Source of the DNA: Enoplolaimus lenunculus
Lineage: Eukaryota; Nematoda; Enoplea; Enoplida; Thoracostomopsidae
Length of the DNA stretch: 64,000 bases
Direction: 5' to 3'
NCBI GenBank assembly: GCA_030248215.1
Contig: JASANG010000611.1
Location: 372,001-436,000 of the forward strand
Shown here: piece after piece, positions 23,966 through 38,272 of the stretch
Position numbering within the stretch: position 1 is the first letter of the stretch
Layout: each line of letters opens with the position of its first letter
Notes under the pieces: model-generated
Databases searched by the model: none
What the model was told of the DNA's origin: nothing
What the model saw: the letters and a program-made list of their open reading frames with translations, nothing else
Position numbers and translations under genes: made by a program

Positions 23966-26900
23966 TATACAAAAGCCTGCGGGCGAAGCGTATAAAATCC
24001 CAATTTTGGTCGGAGGTTATGTTCGTATCAGAAACTGGTACTAAACTAGTTGCAAAATATGCAGTTTTTCTACATTTTGAATGAATCAAGATGCGTGTTG
24101 TCTTCATTTCAGCGATAACCTGTAACATAACACCCGAATTCTTGCTCCGATATCTTGTAACACTTGATATATAATGTGCAATTATTAATGTTGAACTTAT
24201 TTGTTTTTGTCAATAACGACGGTGTCATGGTTTCAACCGATTTAATTTTATGTTATTACATTTTTATTTCACATAACGTATTAGAAGATAATTTTATACC
24301 GGTCAAGCTAACATCTTGCAGCCCAAGTATATATGATTCTCCACAGTACAGTCAACCGTCCCAGCCAACTTTACCGGCTTTGTACAAAGTTGTTCATGCT
24401 CCTTTAGATATTGCCAAGCCAGTTGAATCCATCACCGTATGATACCATCAGAATCTATCATAATGTGTAGAATTGCCGATATCAATAGATGGCACTCAAG
24501 AAGCCACGATTTGTCACATGAAACCGTGTGAGCTGCATATCTGTGAATTCTTACAGTGCCAAGAGTTGATTCGGTACGCTACTTAATAGTAATTCGGATC
24601 AGCCAAGTTTATTGGAATGCTTTATTTAAGCCACACCCGGAAGCGGAAACACCTTGTATTTATGGTATGTTACAAGTTGGCAATACGTTATAATACATTT
24701 TAAAGCACACCTATTCATTCGGCAGTTCGGATGCAATGTCGTGGTTATCCAAGTTATTCAATGAAGTTATGCTTAATAAAATCGTTAAACTGCGGCAAAT
24801 TTAGTACACTTAGCTGTATTGGTGATACGCGATTATATATATTACAAATACAAAATAATTATTTAACAAACTATCTTGTTTGTCATCCGAGATTGACACC
24901 GTCGATAGTAGTATTATGACGAATATGTCGTTAATTAATATTGCAATTGCAAATATTCAAAATAACGTTTTGGCACTAAGTTTAGTCGAAATAGATCAAA
25001 GGATAACTTCAGTTGCAAAATTTCTTGATTCCTTTGCCAGCTGTCACGCGTTTAGCGTTTGAAAAATGATACATTATTGTATTTTGATTTTTTTGTAAAA
25101 AAAATAATAACTTAAGTAATTGCTTGTAAAGTTAATTTCAAGTCATGCTCGCATTTCCTCACAAGACGTTACATCGTTAAAGTTTACGTACAAATTTTAT
25201 TACTTTATTAACTCGAGCGTAAGCAGTTTGACGCTACAAGTAATTTAAAATTGAAGTACTGAAATTCCGGTGTGGCAGCACAAGCCCCATCCCCACGTTA
25301 GATTCAACAGTGTATCCTACGTTAATGCATTCTCCCTCAATATGCAAATAAGAACATTTCGGGGCATTAACTCAATGATGAACAATTATCGTTTGTGCAG
25401 TTAGAGAAATGCTATTGCAAGAAGCGCTAATCATGGCAACGTTCGTGTCTTTTAAATTAAGCAATATTGAAAATACAGTTGGCGCACGGTAGTTTTATAG
25501 TACATATAAAGAGGGATCAGAAAAGTTTGTGCTTCGTATTAATTCAACGTTATTATCCATCGACACTTCCAAAAAAGGAGCCACATAAAGTTTAACCTGT
25601 CCGTTTACGGTTGGCGTCTCAGATTGGAAATACAAAACATGGTTACGAGCTCCGCAACGTGGAATACCAGATTTTGCTAAATCAAATTGCGTTTTGCTAA
25701 TGGTTTATAGAATGGTCACAAGCGCTAGCCAATTAAACGGAATTAGTGTAAATTACACATTTATGAATTAGTTGCTAGCTTTAATATTTCCGTATAAAAT
25801 TAGTAATAAGTAACATAAATCGTACCGCGCAATATCAAAAAAATTATATCGAAGTCATATATAATGAGCGTCCTTCATATATTGTATGCACAGATTTAAA
25901 GAACACAAATCAAATACACAAAAACAATATTTAAAGACAGTGTGGGAGCATGCTTCCGGTGTCGGGGCTCCTTAGAATGATCAACATATTTTTCAAATGT
26001 TTTGTTTAAAATGTTGTTTGGACGAAGTCCCTCGTTAGGGTGGGGGATCCAAATAGAAGATATGGGGTGGCTGCTCCGGCCTTGTTTAAAGAATATATAA
26101 TTTTTACTAGTTTAAATGTACAAATTAAACTGAGAAAATGTCAAGCTTTATTGCCAAAAACCGCTTCAAGCAACTACTCTTTTTGTGCAACAGCTTTTAA
26201 AATTTGTTTGGTAAAATAATGTTGCGTGTAAAAATTTATTTTATGATAATACTTCAGTGCAGTGCAACATTCCAATTCAATTCCAAAACAACTATCAAAG
26301 TCGAAATTAATTCACATCTTAAACTTTCATATTCTGCTTTTCACGTTAATAGCGAAATACTACTTTTAACATTAAAACGAACCAAATATGATTTGTTACC
26401 TAATTGTGGAGTACTAACAGGAATATTGGTACAATACCTTAAACCACTTTGATCAAAACAGTTCGATTTTAGTTGCGAGTTCTTAAACCACAAACCAAAA
26501 GCGAAGCACGCTGTCTTGCGGAACCCGAAATAAAACACACATTTTACCTAACGATACTGGTATTGTCGCTCACGCTTGGTTTCATTCCATAGATACATAC
26601 ATACATATCGAGCCCTTACACCCACGAACTAATGATTTCCGGCCCTTTTCATAAGAAACAGGCACACAAAGCATTTATTTACCTGTGTGTTTTGAATTCT
26701 TACTGCTCGCGCAGAAATACAGTTAAGACACTCACGACACAACCTCAAGATTTCAAGCTGAGCTTATGGCCTAAATGCACTAACCCAAACAAATGTATCA
26801 CAAAGGTAAAGTTAGAGTAAATATAAATTTATCTATATAAAATTTAAAATCACCAGCACATCATTTTATAACAAAACTATAATTATTAATTAGTTTTAAG

Positions 26901-28684
26901 ATAAACGTCCCAAGACCATCCAAAACTATTATTTTTATTGCTGCTAACCAGAGGCCGGAATTTTTACCGGAACCGGGACCTAAGATCCCTGTGCCGCAGC
27001 CAGTACCAGTACTATGTAACTGGGGCCAGCGCACATTTCTGTAAAAATGTATTTTGTTTTGTCAAAATAACGGTTTACTGTTGGACACACGTGATTTCTT
27101 GAATAAAGAAAACGATCGAGATGGCGTCGATACGTTTGGAATAACTTCGTTTGTTCTTATTCCGAGATTATTGTAGAATATACGATTGTTCTTAATTTTC
27201 ATCCTATTCCCATGCGTTACTTTATTCGTTTGAACCAGGCGCGTAGCCAATGTCGAAATCGGTGCTCTGAGGAGCGGTTAAAACCCAAGACACTTTCTGC
27301 GGCTTTTGCAACTGGATTTGATTCTAAAATTACTTCTATTTTCTTGTTCGCAACCTTTTTCATAGTTGCGCCGGAACAGTAAGGGCCAGGAATAGAATCG
27401 CCCTTTCAAACCCACAGACAACTGATACGCCTTCCGTTGATCTTTTGGACCCATTGCGTTCATAGTTCTTAATAAAAAATGTTTATAACATATAACATAA
27501 CCAATTTCATTTTCTCAAGGAAACTTTTTTACAATCCATGAGCAAAACAGAGACAAACTAAACGGAAATTCTTGAAATACTTCTACAAAAATGCTCCCAC
27601 TTTCCTTACCCGTTGGAAAATTGAATCGAGTCAAGTACATATTGTATTTAAAATTTATCCCCAGTTGGTCCGCGGCAAGTTGAGCATTGGCCCCGACTCT
27701 GGAGCATCTGCAATTTTTATTTAGCTTTGAGGACACCGCTGAATGTAGCACATTTCGTCCGATCAATAAATAGTAAATGGTTACAATTAATTTAAGTATA
27801 AGATCTTGGATCTTGCCTATTTGCGCAGAGTGAAGCAACCAAGGGTCCCATGTGCCGCGATATACAAAATGTGCGGACAACTTGTTCTTTCACAAAATGT
27901 TACATTGAACAATCATTGGAGTTCAATTACAGTTTGCAAGCATGTATATATTACGTAACGTAATGAAACTCAGATTGTTAACAAAACGAGCTACTAGCTA
28001 GAGAAAGCTCAAATCAGATCGGTTTAACCTACCTTAGAAATCTTTTGGCCCCATTTAGTATTACTTATACGAACTCCCATTATACCCTCTTTGATTTTTA
28101 GCCCCCGGTTGGCTACAGGCCTGTAACCACAAACCTAAAATTTGGTTCCTAAACATAAAGTACCACGATTCAGAACGACCCACTCAAAGGTGTTGATCAG
28201 TCTTGAGAAGTACTCAATATTTTTAAGCTATTCGACACCTTGCTTATATGTTCATAGCTAGTCAACTTTTTATAAATTCGAGGTTTACGTTACATTAAAT
28301 GCTATGAAAAGATTTTAGTGCGTTCTACTGAAATTTGTTATTTTACAACCACTAAACATGGTTTTATGAGGCATCACATGAGCCTTTAAGAAACGTGACT
28401 TGGCTCAAATCAGAATATACGTATATATTCCCAATCTCTAGGTTGTGTAAGTTGTAAAACTAAGGGTTGCGTTAAATTTGTTTATTAAAAATTGTCACAT
28501 TATGCTACCAAATATATTTAGCCTATATTTTCGTTAGCAACGCATAGTGAAAATTATTTCTTATTTTTGGCATCATTTATAATTAATTTCTGTTCAAAGA
28601 ATCCAAAATAATTAAAGCATCGATTAGTATATTACTTAATTAAGACAAATATTTTAACATGGGCTAAAATCAGATTTTTTCATT
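23966..28684. other. Intergenic, no gene recognised
   Basis: Open frames are short and have no recognisable domain. A GC-richer patch at 25940-26090 (GTGTCGGGGCTCC, GGTGGGGGATCC) and the GGCGCGTAGCCAA piece at 27237 look like transposon debris. Confidence 0.5.
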
Positions 28685-28870
28685 TCCCCCAGCTAGTGTT
28701 TATGCACAACTGGTACGGAGTTCACAGTTTCGACATATATTTCTTATTCTTATCATTTCCATCGAGATTGTATATATCCACATACAAATCTGAATTTTTC
28801 GAAAAATTCTGTTTTGAGCTTCTAACGTCACCATTCGAGACCGTAAAGGAATTTATATATATAACAAATT
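28685..28870. repeat. Diverged copy of one arm of the 29.4-kb fold-back element
   Basis: It has TTTCCCCCAGCTAGTGTTTA, ATCTGAATTTTTCGAAAAATTC and TTCTAACGTCACC, in the same order as the left arm at 29395-29560. Conservation is weak. Confidence 0.35.
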
Positions 28871-29370
28871 AAAGAACAGCATATCTGCATGTATATATTG
28901 GTATAGTCTGTTAACTGATCGAAACTGCAATTCCAAGTGACAAAATCTTTAAAACGCAATGATGTTAAAGAAATATGTTATTTCACAGATATACCTCAAA
29001 CAATAACAAATCTAAATACTGTGGTAGTTGCCACCAAACTACGATTCTTGCATTATCAACCGCATCCAAGCTAAATAGTAATATTATTATTTGACAAGAT
29101 TACTAGCGTCGTTGTCACATATTTGATAACAACTATTCTCATATCCTGTACATGCCGGAATTGGCTCTAATGGCTGCTTTAAAAGCTCCAATTATAGTGA
29201 AATTTACTGACTAAGACCTCTGGTTACTACCGCCACTGCGCGCTCCGTCCATCTTAACTCGTACATTTAAGATTATAATAGAAATATGAAACCATAGCAA
29301 CCAAACGTTATATATCAACTTGTGCCAGTAAATACAAACCAAAACGAACTATTATTACTGCTCAATGGTC

Positions 29371-30000
29371 AGGTGAATTTTGCTCCCCCATCACGTAAGG
29401 ATATTTTCCGGTATTTCCCCCAACCAGCGCTTACCTAAAAACTGGCCGGAATTGAAAACTTTTTATATATTTGAGCTTCTTTTGGCCTCTCCTGATCATT
29501 TCACATCAGAATTTGAATTTTTCAAAATTTCGACTTTCCAAGGTCCTTACGTCCCCCCTTGGGAACCAAAATTTTTTTGCCAAAGAGTTAAACAAATTAC
29601 ACATTGTTCGAAACAGTTTGCCGAGCTGAGTCCAATAGTGTTAAATTTACCGCAATAGTTACAGCCAAATACCTGATTTGGCGAGGTGCAGCGATTTGAC
29701 ACCGTGCCAAATCAGTTACTTGGCATAACTCGGTAAAAAATTGCTGGAATAAGGAATGTGCAACAGCTTTCGACTCAGCTGAACATCTGCAAGCTGCATC
29801 AAAAGGTATAATTTGTTTAAGTTTTTGAAAAAATTTTGACCCTGAGACCTTAAAAATCAAATTTTTAAAAAATTCAAACCTGGATGTAAAGTGATCAGGG
29901 GAGGTAATGAGCTCAAATATGCAAAAAATGTTGAAATCCGATCATTTGACCAAACGCTGGCTGTGGGGGATAACGGAAAAAACCACCAAGAAACGGCTAC
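29371..30000. mobile_element. Fold-back element with about 180-bp inverted arms
   Basis: The left arm (about 29395-29560) reads TTTCCGGTATTTCCCCCAAC, AGCGCTTACC, GAGCTTC, CTCTCCTGATCATTTCACATC, then GAATTTTTCAAAATTT and AAGGTC. The right arm (about 29840-29985) carries the reverse complement of the same series: GACCTTAAAAATC, GGATGTAAAGTGATCAGGGG, GAGCTC, CAAACGCTGG, GGGGGATAACGG. The arms are imperfect and no transposase is visible. It is a non-autonomous element of unknown superfamily. Confidence 0.55.
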
Positions 30001-30694
30001 TGCGCGAACTTGTCAAGTTTGCTCCTGGTTTAATCCTGAAGACGCCCAGTGCCACCGTTAAAACGTTTTATCCGGTTTAATATTGCATACTCTTAAATTT
30101 TCTATACCTTTATGCACAAGTCATTAGCACAGATCAGCAAACTGAAATAATCAGTGTACTTAAGCAATGCCTAAGTTCAAACCTACCGTGATAGCGGAAT
30201 TTTCCGAATGCAGAATTACCTAACAGCAGTCAAGTAGTCCATTGCTACGCCTTGAGCTTAAACGATTAAATACGTAATAAATCATTTTTAAGTTGTTCTA
30301 GTGATTCAAATGTCAACTGCGTTTGATACGTCTCATACTCGTATAGGTCGTATGAGTAGTTCGTTGCCCTGATTGTCTACATGTGTTAAACACGGTATGG
30401 AAATAAAATGTTTTTTACAAGGTTTAGGTACAAATTTTGTGCACTTAAATTCTGCCAAATTTACGTTCTGACTCTAGACAAGTATTATTGCAGCAACTAG
30501 AATCTGCGTTTTTCTGGCCGCTTTTTTCAATTTTTTAACATCGATATAAATCAGATTTCAGCACATAATTAGGGTAGATCAAGTGTTGACAAAAAGTGTT
30601 TCTCACCACCATCTGTACCGTACTGAAAACTTTGCTCTGCACTAATTGTTCATCAAAAGGTGACAATATGTGCAGCTAAAACTAGCTGGTAAAA

Positions 30695-30825
30695 ATACGG
30701 GCTTGTAGCCAAGGAGAGGCCAGGGGGCTCAAAAAATTTTGAGAAAATTTTCAACCTTGCTTGTAAGTCATTGAAAACCTTGAATGCCCCTCCTGAAAAA
30801 GTTTTAGCCCCCCTAACATTTGTAA
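30695..30825. mobile_element. Copy of the GGCCCGTAGCCA element
   Basis: It has CGGGCTTGTAGCCAAGG, GGCCAGGGGGCTC, TTTTCAACCTTG and GCCCCTCCTGAAAAAG, which is the 11673 element in reverse orientation. The far end is lost. Confidence 0.55.
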
Positions 30826-31124
30826 GAGCATACGTGATTATATACTGTTTTGATTTCACATTTGACGCTACATGAGAAAATACCTAATCAAATGTACAAA
30901 CAACATTGCTGCAAGCTGAGGCCGGGTTGTATTTTTAATTTCCGCCCACTACTCCGCTTGGGGCCCAGATTCATTGATGGTATACATACTTACATACATA
31001 GCGCATAAAACAATTTTAGATAATACGTTCAACAGCGAGTCGTTTGACCCATAGGTACACTGCGTGCATCTACGACGGTTTGTCCCACCGACAGCTTGTC
31101 AGCGTTACCCGACAGCTGTCTAGG

Positions 31125-31170
31125 CCGTAAACATAACGTAAACCTAATTCCAAACCTAAACCTAATTATG
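31125..31170. repeat. Short AACCTAA-type tract
   Basis: It contains GTAAACCTAATT and AAACCTAAACCTAATT, telomere-like steps similar to those in the short inverted-repeat elements elsewhere in the window. Confidence 0.35.
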
Positions 31171-32809
31171 GGCAACAAACTGTCAAGTCTACAAGATTTC
31201 GGATTACATACATGTCCGCGGTCGGCGAATTGTCGTAACACCGCGCTGCGTTAAACATTATCTCCACGATTCATACAGAACTATCAAAACAAATACATAT
31301 GCCATGGCTAGTTTTTCAAACTATACACCAAGACTCACTGGCCCCAAAACCCTATTTTAATTATTCTAAAAACATACAAGTGAAGTCGTTTGAGCAGTAA
31401 TAAACCGGTTATAATTTCTTAATAACTAAAACCACCACTCTAGAGCAACCGCCGCCTACCAACACCTAAATATACCGCTCGTACTACAACCACGATAGAA
31501 CCGTTTCTATTTCAATCGGTAGAGCATTCAATATAGCCAGTGTTTGTATAGTCCAATATGTTGAAACTGAAAAAACTTCTGTTTTTGTATTTTACGTGTG
31601 CTACAACACTTGTAAAACGGAACCATATTTCGATTTTGGCTTTATTAATGGCAGTAAACTCGCCCTCAATAAAAGAGACGCATCGACGCTAGCAAAAACC
31701 AAATTGCTGACACATTTTTCCTTCAAGTATATAATCAATTTTTATACCTTAAACATCACACTATAGGACAAATCTCAAAATGAGACCAAGACTCCAGTAA
31801 TACCAATTTAACCCACATTCCTCGACGCTTTGAAGTAAAAATTACTTTAAGCAAAACTACTTTACACCTGTTGGTTATCCTTCTAGTTTGTCATTACGTC
31901 TGTCATCTTCTTGTAGTACTACTTCGCCTCTGATTCCAATTAGCAATTCATCCGGACTCGAAACTTGAGTTTTTAAAATTTGCGATTGGTTACTAGTGCG
32001 GTTATGTTTCACTGGAACATACTTTTCTACATATTTGACATGTAAAAGGTTTGTGATTATGATTTCCGGTATAAATTTGGAGTTCCGATTTCAATATAAT
32101 TCAGTTCCTTATGGCAGCCTGACTACAAATCCAAATTTCGTAGTATGCCTCACTATACAATCCATCTTTTGTATCGTACACGCAAAGAAGGTTGTGGTCT
32201 ATTACCATGCGCACTCCGTTCACACGCATGGACTGAACGTTCCAAGATATGCACAACTTCCGTTCTATATATTTAATGATCCCTGACACCATGTTACTTC
32301 CGGAAACGGACCAATAATAATGGTATCAATAAACTTCGTCGTCCGCTAACTCGTCGACCGGGAACCTGTAATTCGAAATATCGTCTACTCGACAATCCTA
32401 CAATTCATGTAAAAAGTTAAATATGGTGCAAATTATACCTTAAAAGTTTGGCAAGTGTAGATAAATTTTATGTTAGCAAGGCGACGGGAAGAAAGTGTGG
32501 GGTCAACTGGAGACAGGGGTCGGAGTGGGGGAGCTCGAATGTGGGTGAAAGTCGCTTGACCCATCTGCGGCAAAGTACAATGCGAGTAACTTATGTATAT
32601 ACCTCAAAACTTTAATTAGTTTGGAAATCGCATTTGTTTTAAGCTGGAGTTGATATTTTGACTTGATAACTTGCACGTGAACGTGGTATATATGGTATTC
32701 TTGCACAATAGCTCGATAATCAGTAAATTCTACTTCAACATGTCTGGCATCGGGACTAACAAGGCCATCTAAGAACAACATCAGATCTTGATGCACAAAA
32801 TGCATGTAT

Positions 32810-33185
32810 ATCAGAGTGTGACCGGATATTCAATTGCCTGATGCCGGATTCGGATATTGAATTTTTACCTGAACCGGACATTAGTTGAAAGTAATGAATC
32901 GAGCAAAAGTATGTTTATTAAATTAACATTGTTAGTATATATTTTTCTTATATTTCAGTTAGTAAAAATCTTTACAGCTTTACTTGCTTGAAACGGTTAT
33001 CGCAGCAAGATGCTAAAGATCTCCATTTGTCAAAAGTAGTTTTATGGTATTTGGAACCATAACCGTAAATATCCGGTATCCAGTAACTCAATACCAGATA
33101 CCAAAACCGGATACTGATATCGGTTTTTGCCACCTATTAAACTGGAACCGGATATCTGGTAGCTAGCATCCGGATATATATATAC
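32810..33185. repeat. CCGGATA-word dispersed repeat
   Basis: Iterated ACCGGATATTC, CCGGATTCGGATATTG, ATATCCGGTATCCAG, AACCGGATACTG and GGAACCGGATATCTGG words occur in two clusters (32815-32885 and 33045-33185). The same word family is at 2045-2095. Confidence 0.5.
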
Positions 33186-33835
33186 GTATGTATCACCGGT
33201 TACCTAAAAACTTACAAATAGCAGACTCCTTAAGGCAAAGCTATACTTTTGTGTCCTGTTGCAAACAACAAATTCTGCAAATACAATATTCAAAGTTCAC
33301 TTTATATTTGTCACGACAGTGAAGAACCCGCACCTTGTTTGCAAGATCTCATAATCTAGATATATATTCTTGTTGGTTAAGTTTAATTTAATTTTAACTC
33401 AAATGTGCTGGGACAATCATTACTTTTGCGACTGACAAATAAGTTTTTGGTCCATAGTGGCGCAATGGTCGAATTCTCTAGTGAAGACCATGAACACACC
33501 AGTATAGAATTAAGTAAAAGATATTCGATGTGAAAAATGCAGCGAGAGATAGCTTGACAGCTCCTGAAGTAGTCCGAAATTTCACTTATCAGCCAAGCTA
33601 CATTTAAGCAAACCAAGTGCACAATGAGTAAAAACAAACAAATAAAAAGGGGGTGGAACAATGACAAACTTAAACTTATTTATCCCACTTATGGTAGAAA
33701 ACTTTGAAAACGTAACAATTCAAATCGCTGAAGTTGCACCGGAAACAATTTTAAAATAACATGAATAAAATTTATTTTTAATTTACGTACTAAAATAAAC
33801 AATTTGCGTGCGATTGGGAGAAAACTGGCACACTG

Positions 33836-34000
33836 GCTGGCCCGTGACCAGCTCACCTTGCTAGGGAGGCTAAAATTTTAAGAGGAACATAGGTACAAGG
33901 ATTTTCAATGACTTAAAGGAAGGTTGACTGTTTTCTAGGGGGACGGCAAAATTCTTTCAGGGCTGAGGCTGAGCCCCCTGGCCTCCCTCTGGATACGGAA
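33836..34000. mobile_element. Copy of the GGCCCGTAGCCA element
   Basis: The left end GGCCCGTGACCAGCTC is followed by CCTTGCTAGGGAGGCTAAA, TTTCAATGACTTAAA and GGCTGAGCCCCCTGG, in the same order as 11673-11818. The right end is degraded to GGATACGG. Confidence 0.6.
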
Positions 34001-36394
34001 TCGCATACAGGGAGCTAAATAGCAAAACTCCACAAGACCGACAAGTCATCTACTATTTCAAACGTACATCTTACTATGCATGCACCCAAAACAGTTAACA
34101 GCAATTCACATAAGTTTAAACACAATAATCATGCTTAAATATAAACCAAAATTACAGTATCATAAAAGCGACCCAGTTTACTATCTAATCGTCAATCTGT
34201 TAAGAACTGTTTTAGTTTCATCAAAAAAGCTTTTACTCAAAAAATTTTCAGATACAAAAAACTGTATCCAGAAGCGCTGAGTGCAATATCGGACGAAGAA
34301 ATTTGTGACAAGGGGCCGCGCGATTAACAAGTGCAAGGAAGCCCGCAAGTGAAACGAGTGATAAGCCAAACGAAATTTCAGTACTAAATCTTAGTACAAG
34401 ATTTTGGTTTTGATCCCTGTTTGGGGGTATGGTATGTGTACCCCTTAGATCTAACGATGACTGTGCACTTGTTGGCAAATACGTATACGATGTAGACGCA
34501 TACGTGACAAACGTCGTGCACTTACAGTTGCGCATCACCAAAAAACGTTTTACATTTTCACCCCACGGAGTACGTACTACTCAAAATAATCTTATAAAAA
34601 CACTCAACTACTCCACTGTCATGCAAGCAATGTAGTATCTTTTTTATTGAGAATTAATTATAAAACCCGCCACATCCTAGACAATTTCAATATTATTTTG
34701 TTAAATATAAATTATACTTCGCCTTGTCCAGATTCTGCAAATGGATTGAAAAACGGTTGATTTCAGAGGCGGATCGAGAAAACGAACGGAGCGCACTCAT
34801 CAGAAAATTATAGATACGAAATTGACAAGGTCTCTCTACCGTACAAATTTTCAATTTTGTGCTATTCAAACAAATTGATTTAAATCTGTAACATTAAAAT
34901 TAATGTTCAGCTTCAGCGCCCACATGAGCTCCCTCAGGGTCCTATGCCACCTAATGTAAACAGACATAAATGAAATTATCATGTCTTCATGATATTTTCA
35001 CTGTTTCTATAAAAATTTTTCTCAGTATCTAAAGCGCATAGCAGAACTGTCGGAGCACCATTTTCGAAATTATCTCAATACATTTCAAAAATTTCACGTA
35101 CCACATTTCTAAAAATTCTATATGCCCACCACTGCCGCAAGAAATTTCTATATCTGCCGCCATTGGTTGGTTCTGCGTTCGTAAGTATCGACAACGCAAT
35201 GCAACAGCTATCAGTAAGCCATATCCTACTTACTAATTCACTGTATTTTACAACATCCAAATTTCCATATTTCATAACAAAACAAAAAGTTATAGTTCCA
35301 GGAACAAAATTATCCTTTGCTAATTTTAGATACCGAATAAATGCTGGTCTACTCAAGCTTACCTTTTGAGTAACTATAACGACACATTTTGTGACTTTAA
35401 GCATTATTAAGCTTCACAACCCGCATATGTTATATTTATAAAAGCGCAAGATGTGTTCAAAATGATCGAAGAATTCAAAACCTTGCGCAGTTTCAAGTAT
35501 CCGTGCACAACTATGAACAATTTTCGGTTAGAGGCTACAAATGTAGGAAACTATTTTCTTAACCCCAATGACGCTAAACACTCACAGTCAGATCCAAAAA
35601 CGCAAGCAAAACTAAAACAAACGCTTTTATGCCTGTAGCAAATAGAAATTGTGAAAAGCCTAGTTTGACGAAATTTAAATTGCTAGCAAGGATCGTATGA
35701 ACGTTTGGAATAACGAAACCTTAAAGGCTTAAACACGTTATAATAAATCCAATTCAAGTGGTAACAGCTACACATACTGAACGATAAGAATTGATAAATC
35801 ACACTGACTTGAAAATAAATTAACAAATTTTATTCAACGAAGCGTACCCCATAGACACAATCATGTTATCTACTGCTGAACGAGCATGGTCTACCTGAGT
35901 ATTCAGGATGTATACAGACGTATTAGAAATACAAACTCAACACAATTCTACATGACTGGCCAAGTGTAACTTCTCAGGTAAGCAGGAATGAATGGCAAAT
36001 ATACTATTGCACGACAGTCAATGCATTGTTAAATTCCAGGCAATTTGGGTAGCGAAATTTGGTTGCGAACGTTTGCAGCCGTTTGAATTTTTACATTAAG
36101 AAAATCGAGGTACCAACAAGCTGGTAAGAGATGCTTGGTGTAACCAGCCAGAAGTGAAAGTTACCGAGCTGGAGGACGACAAAATATGCTGAAACCAGAA
36201 ATGAAGTAAAATTTGCCAGTTTAATTGTGCTGAAACTGAAAACAATCAATAGCGAAAACGATTACCCGTTTTAAATATTACAAAATTCTTTTGCGATCTA
36301 AAACCTCTTGTCATATAAAATACTTATATATACTGTGAACAACTTAACGCACACCATATATACGAAATAATACATAATGCTGTGTTTATCAACT
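34001..36394. other. Intergenic, no gene recognised
   Basis: AT-rich sequence with short unsupported open frames on both strands. I saw nothing else I can name. Confidence 0.45.
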
Positions 36395-36500
36395 ACTCTC
36401 GAGCGTCAGACACTAAATTATAGCTAAATCGACATACCGAGCACCTTCCATCACAGAGTCTGGGTTCAAATCATAAGTTGAAATTATACGTCAGATGAAG
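36395..36500 (+). mobile_element. tRNA-derived SINE-like copy
   Basis: It has CTCGAGCGTCA, then GAGTCTGGGTTCAAATC (B-box-like), then GTTGAAATTATACGTCAGATG, in the same order as 13700-13830. The A-box-like part is TAGCTAAATCG. Confidence 0.5.
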
Positions 36501-37207
36501 TAAGATATTTATATCTTTCAGATTTTTGCAACAAAATGAAAAGAATGCCATGGAACATAGAGATACTAGTGAAAATTCCATAGTCAAAATACGCATTCGT
36601 AGTATATATTTTGGACGTTGGACCTCTAATCGCTTCGTTAAATGTACCGGATAAATCGTTTTTAAGTTTTAATATATAATTATATCGTTTTTGCGTTTCG
36701 ATCACAATCCGATTCAGTAGTTTTTACTATTAGTTAAAACCCGGGATTAAGCAACCTCATGTATGAAAATCTGTGTAAACCAATATCAGCAGTGGAATGC
36801 AGTAATGCAACCGGATTTATAAAAATACCCGAAAAGAAATTAGAAAGTGAATACCGGATGTACTACCGGGATTAGTGAAAACTAACCGGTCAACAAAAAA
36901 TTACGTTTTAGCGGAATGTTAGTGAAAATATTACCGCCACAGACCATACAAATCCATACCACATTTTCTCGCCAATTTCATTTAACATGCGGTATTGAAG
37001 CGCTTGAAAGGTTACATTGCAATCTTGCGTAATTTCATCACGTTCCAAAAAAGACTCCGCTGAGATTCGCAACAGTTTTCCTTGGTTTGTAAGCGAAATT
37101 TCCTATTTTAAGAATGAGTACTTTGTTTTTTCAAGATAATAAAATTGATACTACGACCAACTTACGTCAGATCTCAACTGCTAAATTTACAGGTAGTCAG
37201 TTATACC

Positions 37208-37360
37208 ATAGTAGGCCAATATCACTTTGAGGGCCGTAACTGTGCAAGCGTATTCCTAGCCAAAGCGTTGAAAATAGTCTAAGCCTAAATAAAAACAGTC
37301 TAAAATCAAAGCCTACTCCTTTAGAATCCCATCAGAAAACGAAACGGCCCTAAATATGAC
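37208..37360. mobile_element. Diverged GCCTAA-core MITE copy
   Basis: The left part is TAGGCCAATATCACTTTGAG with GGCCGTAAC. The core has GTATTCCTAGCC, AGTCTAAGCCTAAAT and GCCTACTCCTTTAGAATC. The right part is GAAACGGCCCTAAATATGACC. The order is the same as in 7253-7434. Confidence 0.5.
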
Positions 37361-38089
37361 CGCTGAGGCTTACGAATATATTTAAACTGCTGTTGCGGTC
37401 CTCAAAATAACGTTGTCCATATTTGTGTAGCTTGTTGTTCGCGCATAGGTTCTTCTGTCAGTCTGCCTTTGTCTTTATAAAAAATTTTGTAAAAATTGGT
37501 AAGGTAGTTTTCTACTGTTAATTTTATTACCACATTCTCTCATCAGAACAGCAGTTTTACTGTAGAACGGATCCACTATGGGGCCTATGTATAGATTAAA
37601 GCCGTAAAATACTATAAGTATTTACGTATGCTTAAACTTGAGCGGAACGGTAATCCTATATTTACGCCGGTCAATGCATATATGTCGTAACAGTAGTATA
37701 ACATTATAGTTATATACCTAAGCATAAAAAACAAACTAACATTTGTTTCAATACACATATGGTGCTAACATTTCCCACTGTAGTAATAAATTAGCTTTGA
37801 TTTGTACAGATTCTGTGAGGCGCTCGAACATTTCTGCATCGAACTTCGCCACAAACCCGCCGCAAAACTGATACGCTCCAAGCATCTAATCATAGGAATT
37901 AATACTCTGATCCAAACCTATCTCTAAGCTTCACTTATAATAGCTGTAACGCATTAGGGTAGCGCAATACTTTTTAAATTCAATGTCTTCCGGGGCCATC
38001 CGTTGCCATACGTCACCGTGCATCACCGAACGAAAGGCAACGGACGGCGACGCATGACAACCATAGGACCACCCTTAGCGGAAATGTAA

Positions 38090-38272
38090 ACCAATGGCGG
38101 ATCCATGGGGGGCCACCCCGGCCGTGGCCCCCCCAACAGCATCTCGACAAAAATTCCATAGCAATTTTGTGCCAATAGTTCGTGGTTTGTGTATCGGTCA
38201 AAAGTAAGTTTATTACCTGTGAAATTTTGGCCTCCCCCATTTTGAGATCCTGGATCCGCCACTAGCTAGCCT
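38090..38272. mobile_element. Short element with TGGCGGATCCA inverted ends
   Basis: The left end ATGGCGGATCCATGGGGGG and the right end ATCCTGGATCCGCCACTAG form an inverted repeat enclosing about 180 bp with GGCCACCCCGGCC. Related to 14498-14640. No coding capacity is visible. Confidence 0.6.

Noticed and set aside
32503-32805. Minus-strand open frame with a possible acceptor (GTTGTTCTTAG) that could be a further YLPM1-like exon
   Set aside because: The entry phase fits, but no convincing donor follows and the encoded peptide matches nothing I know.
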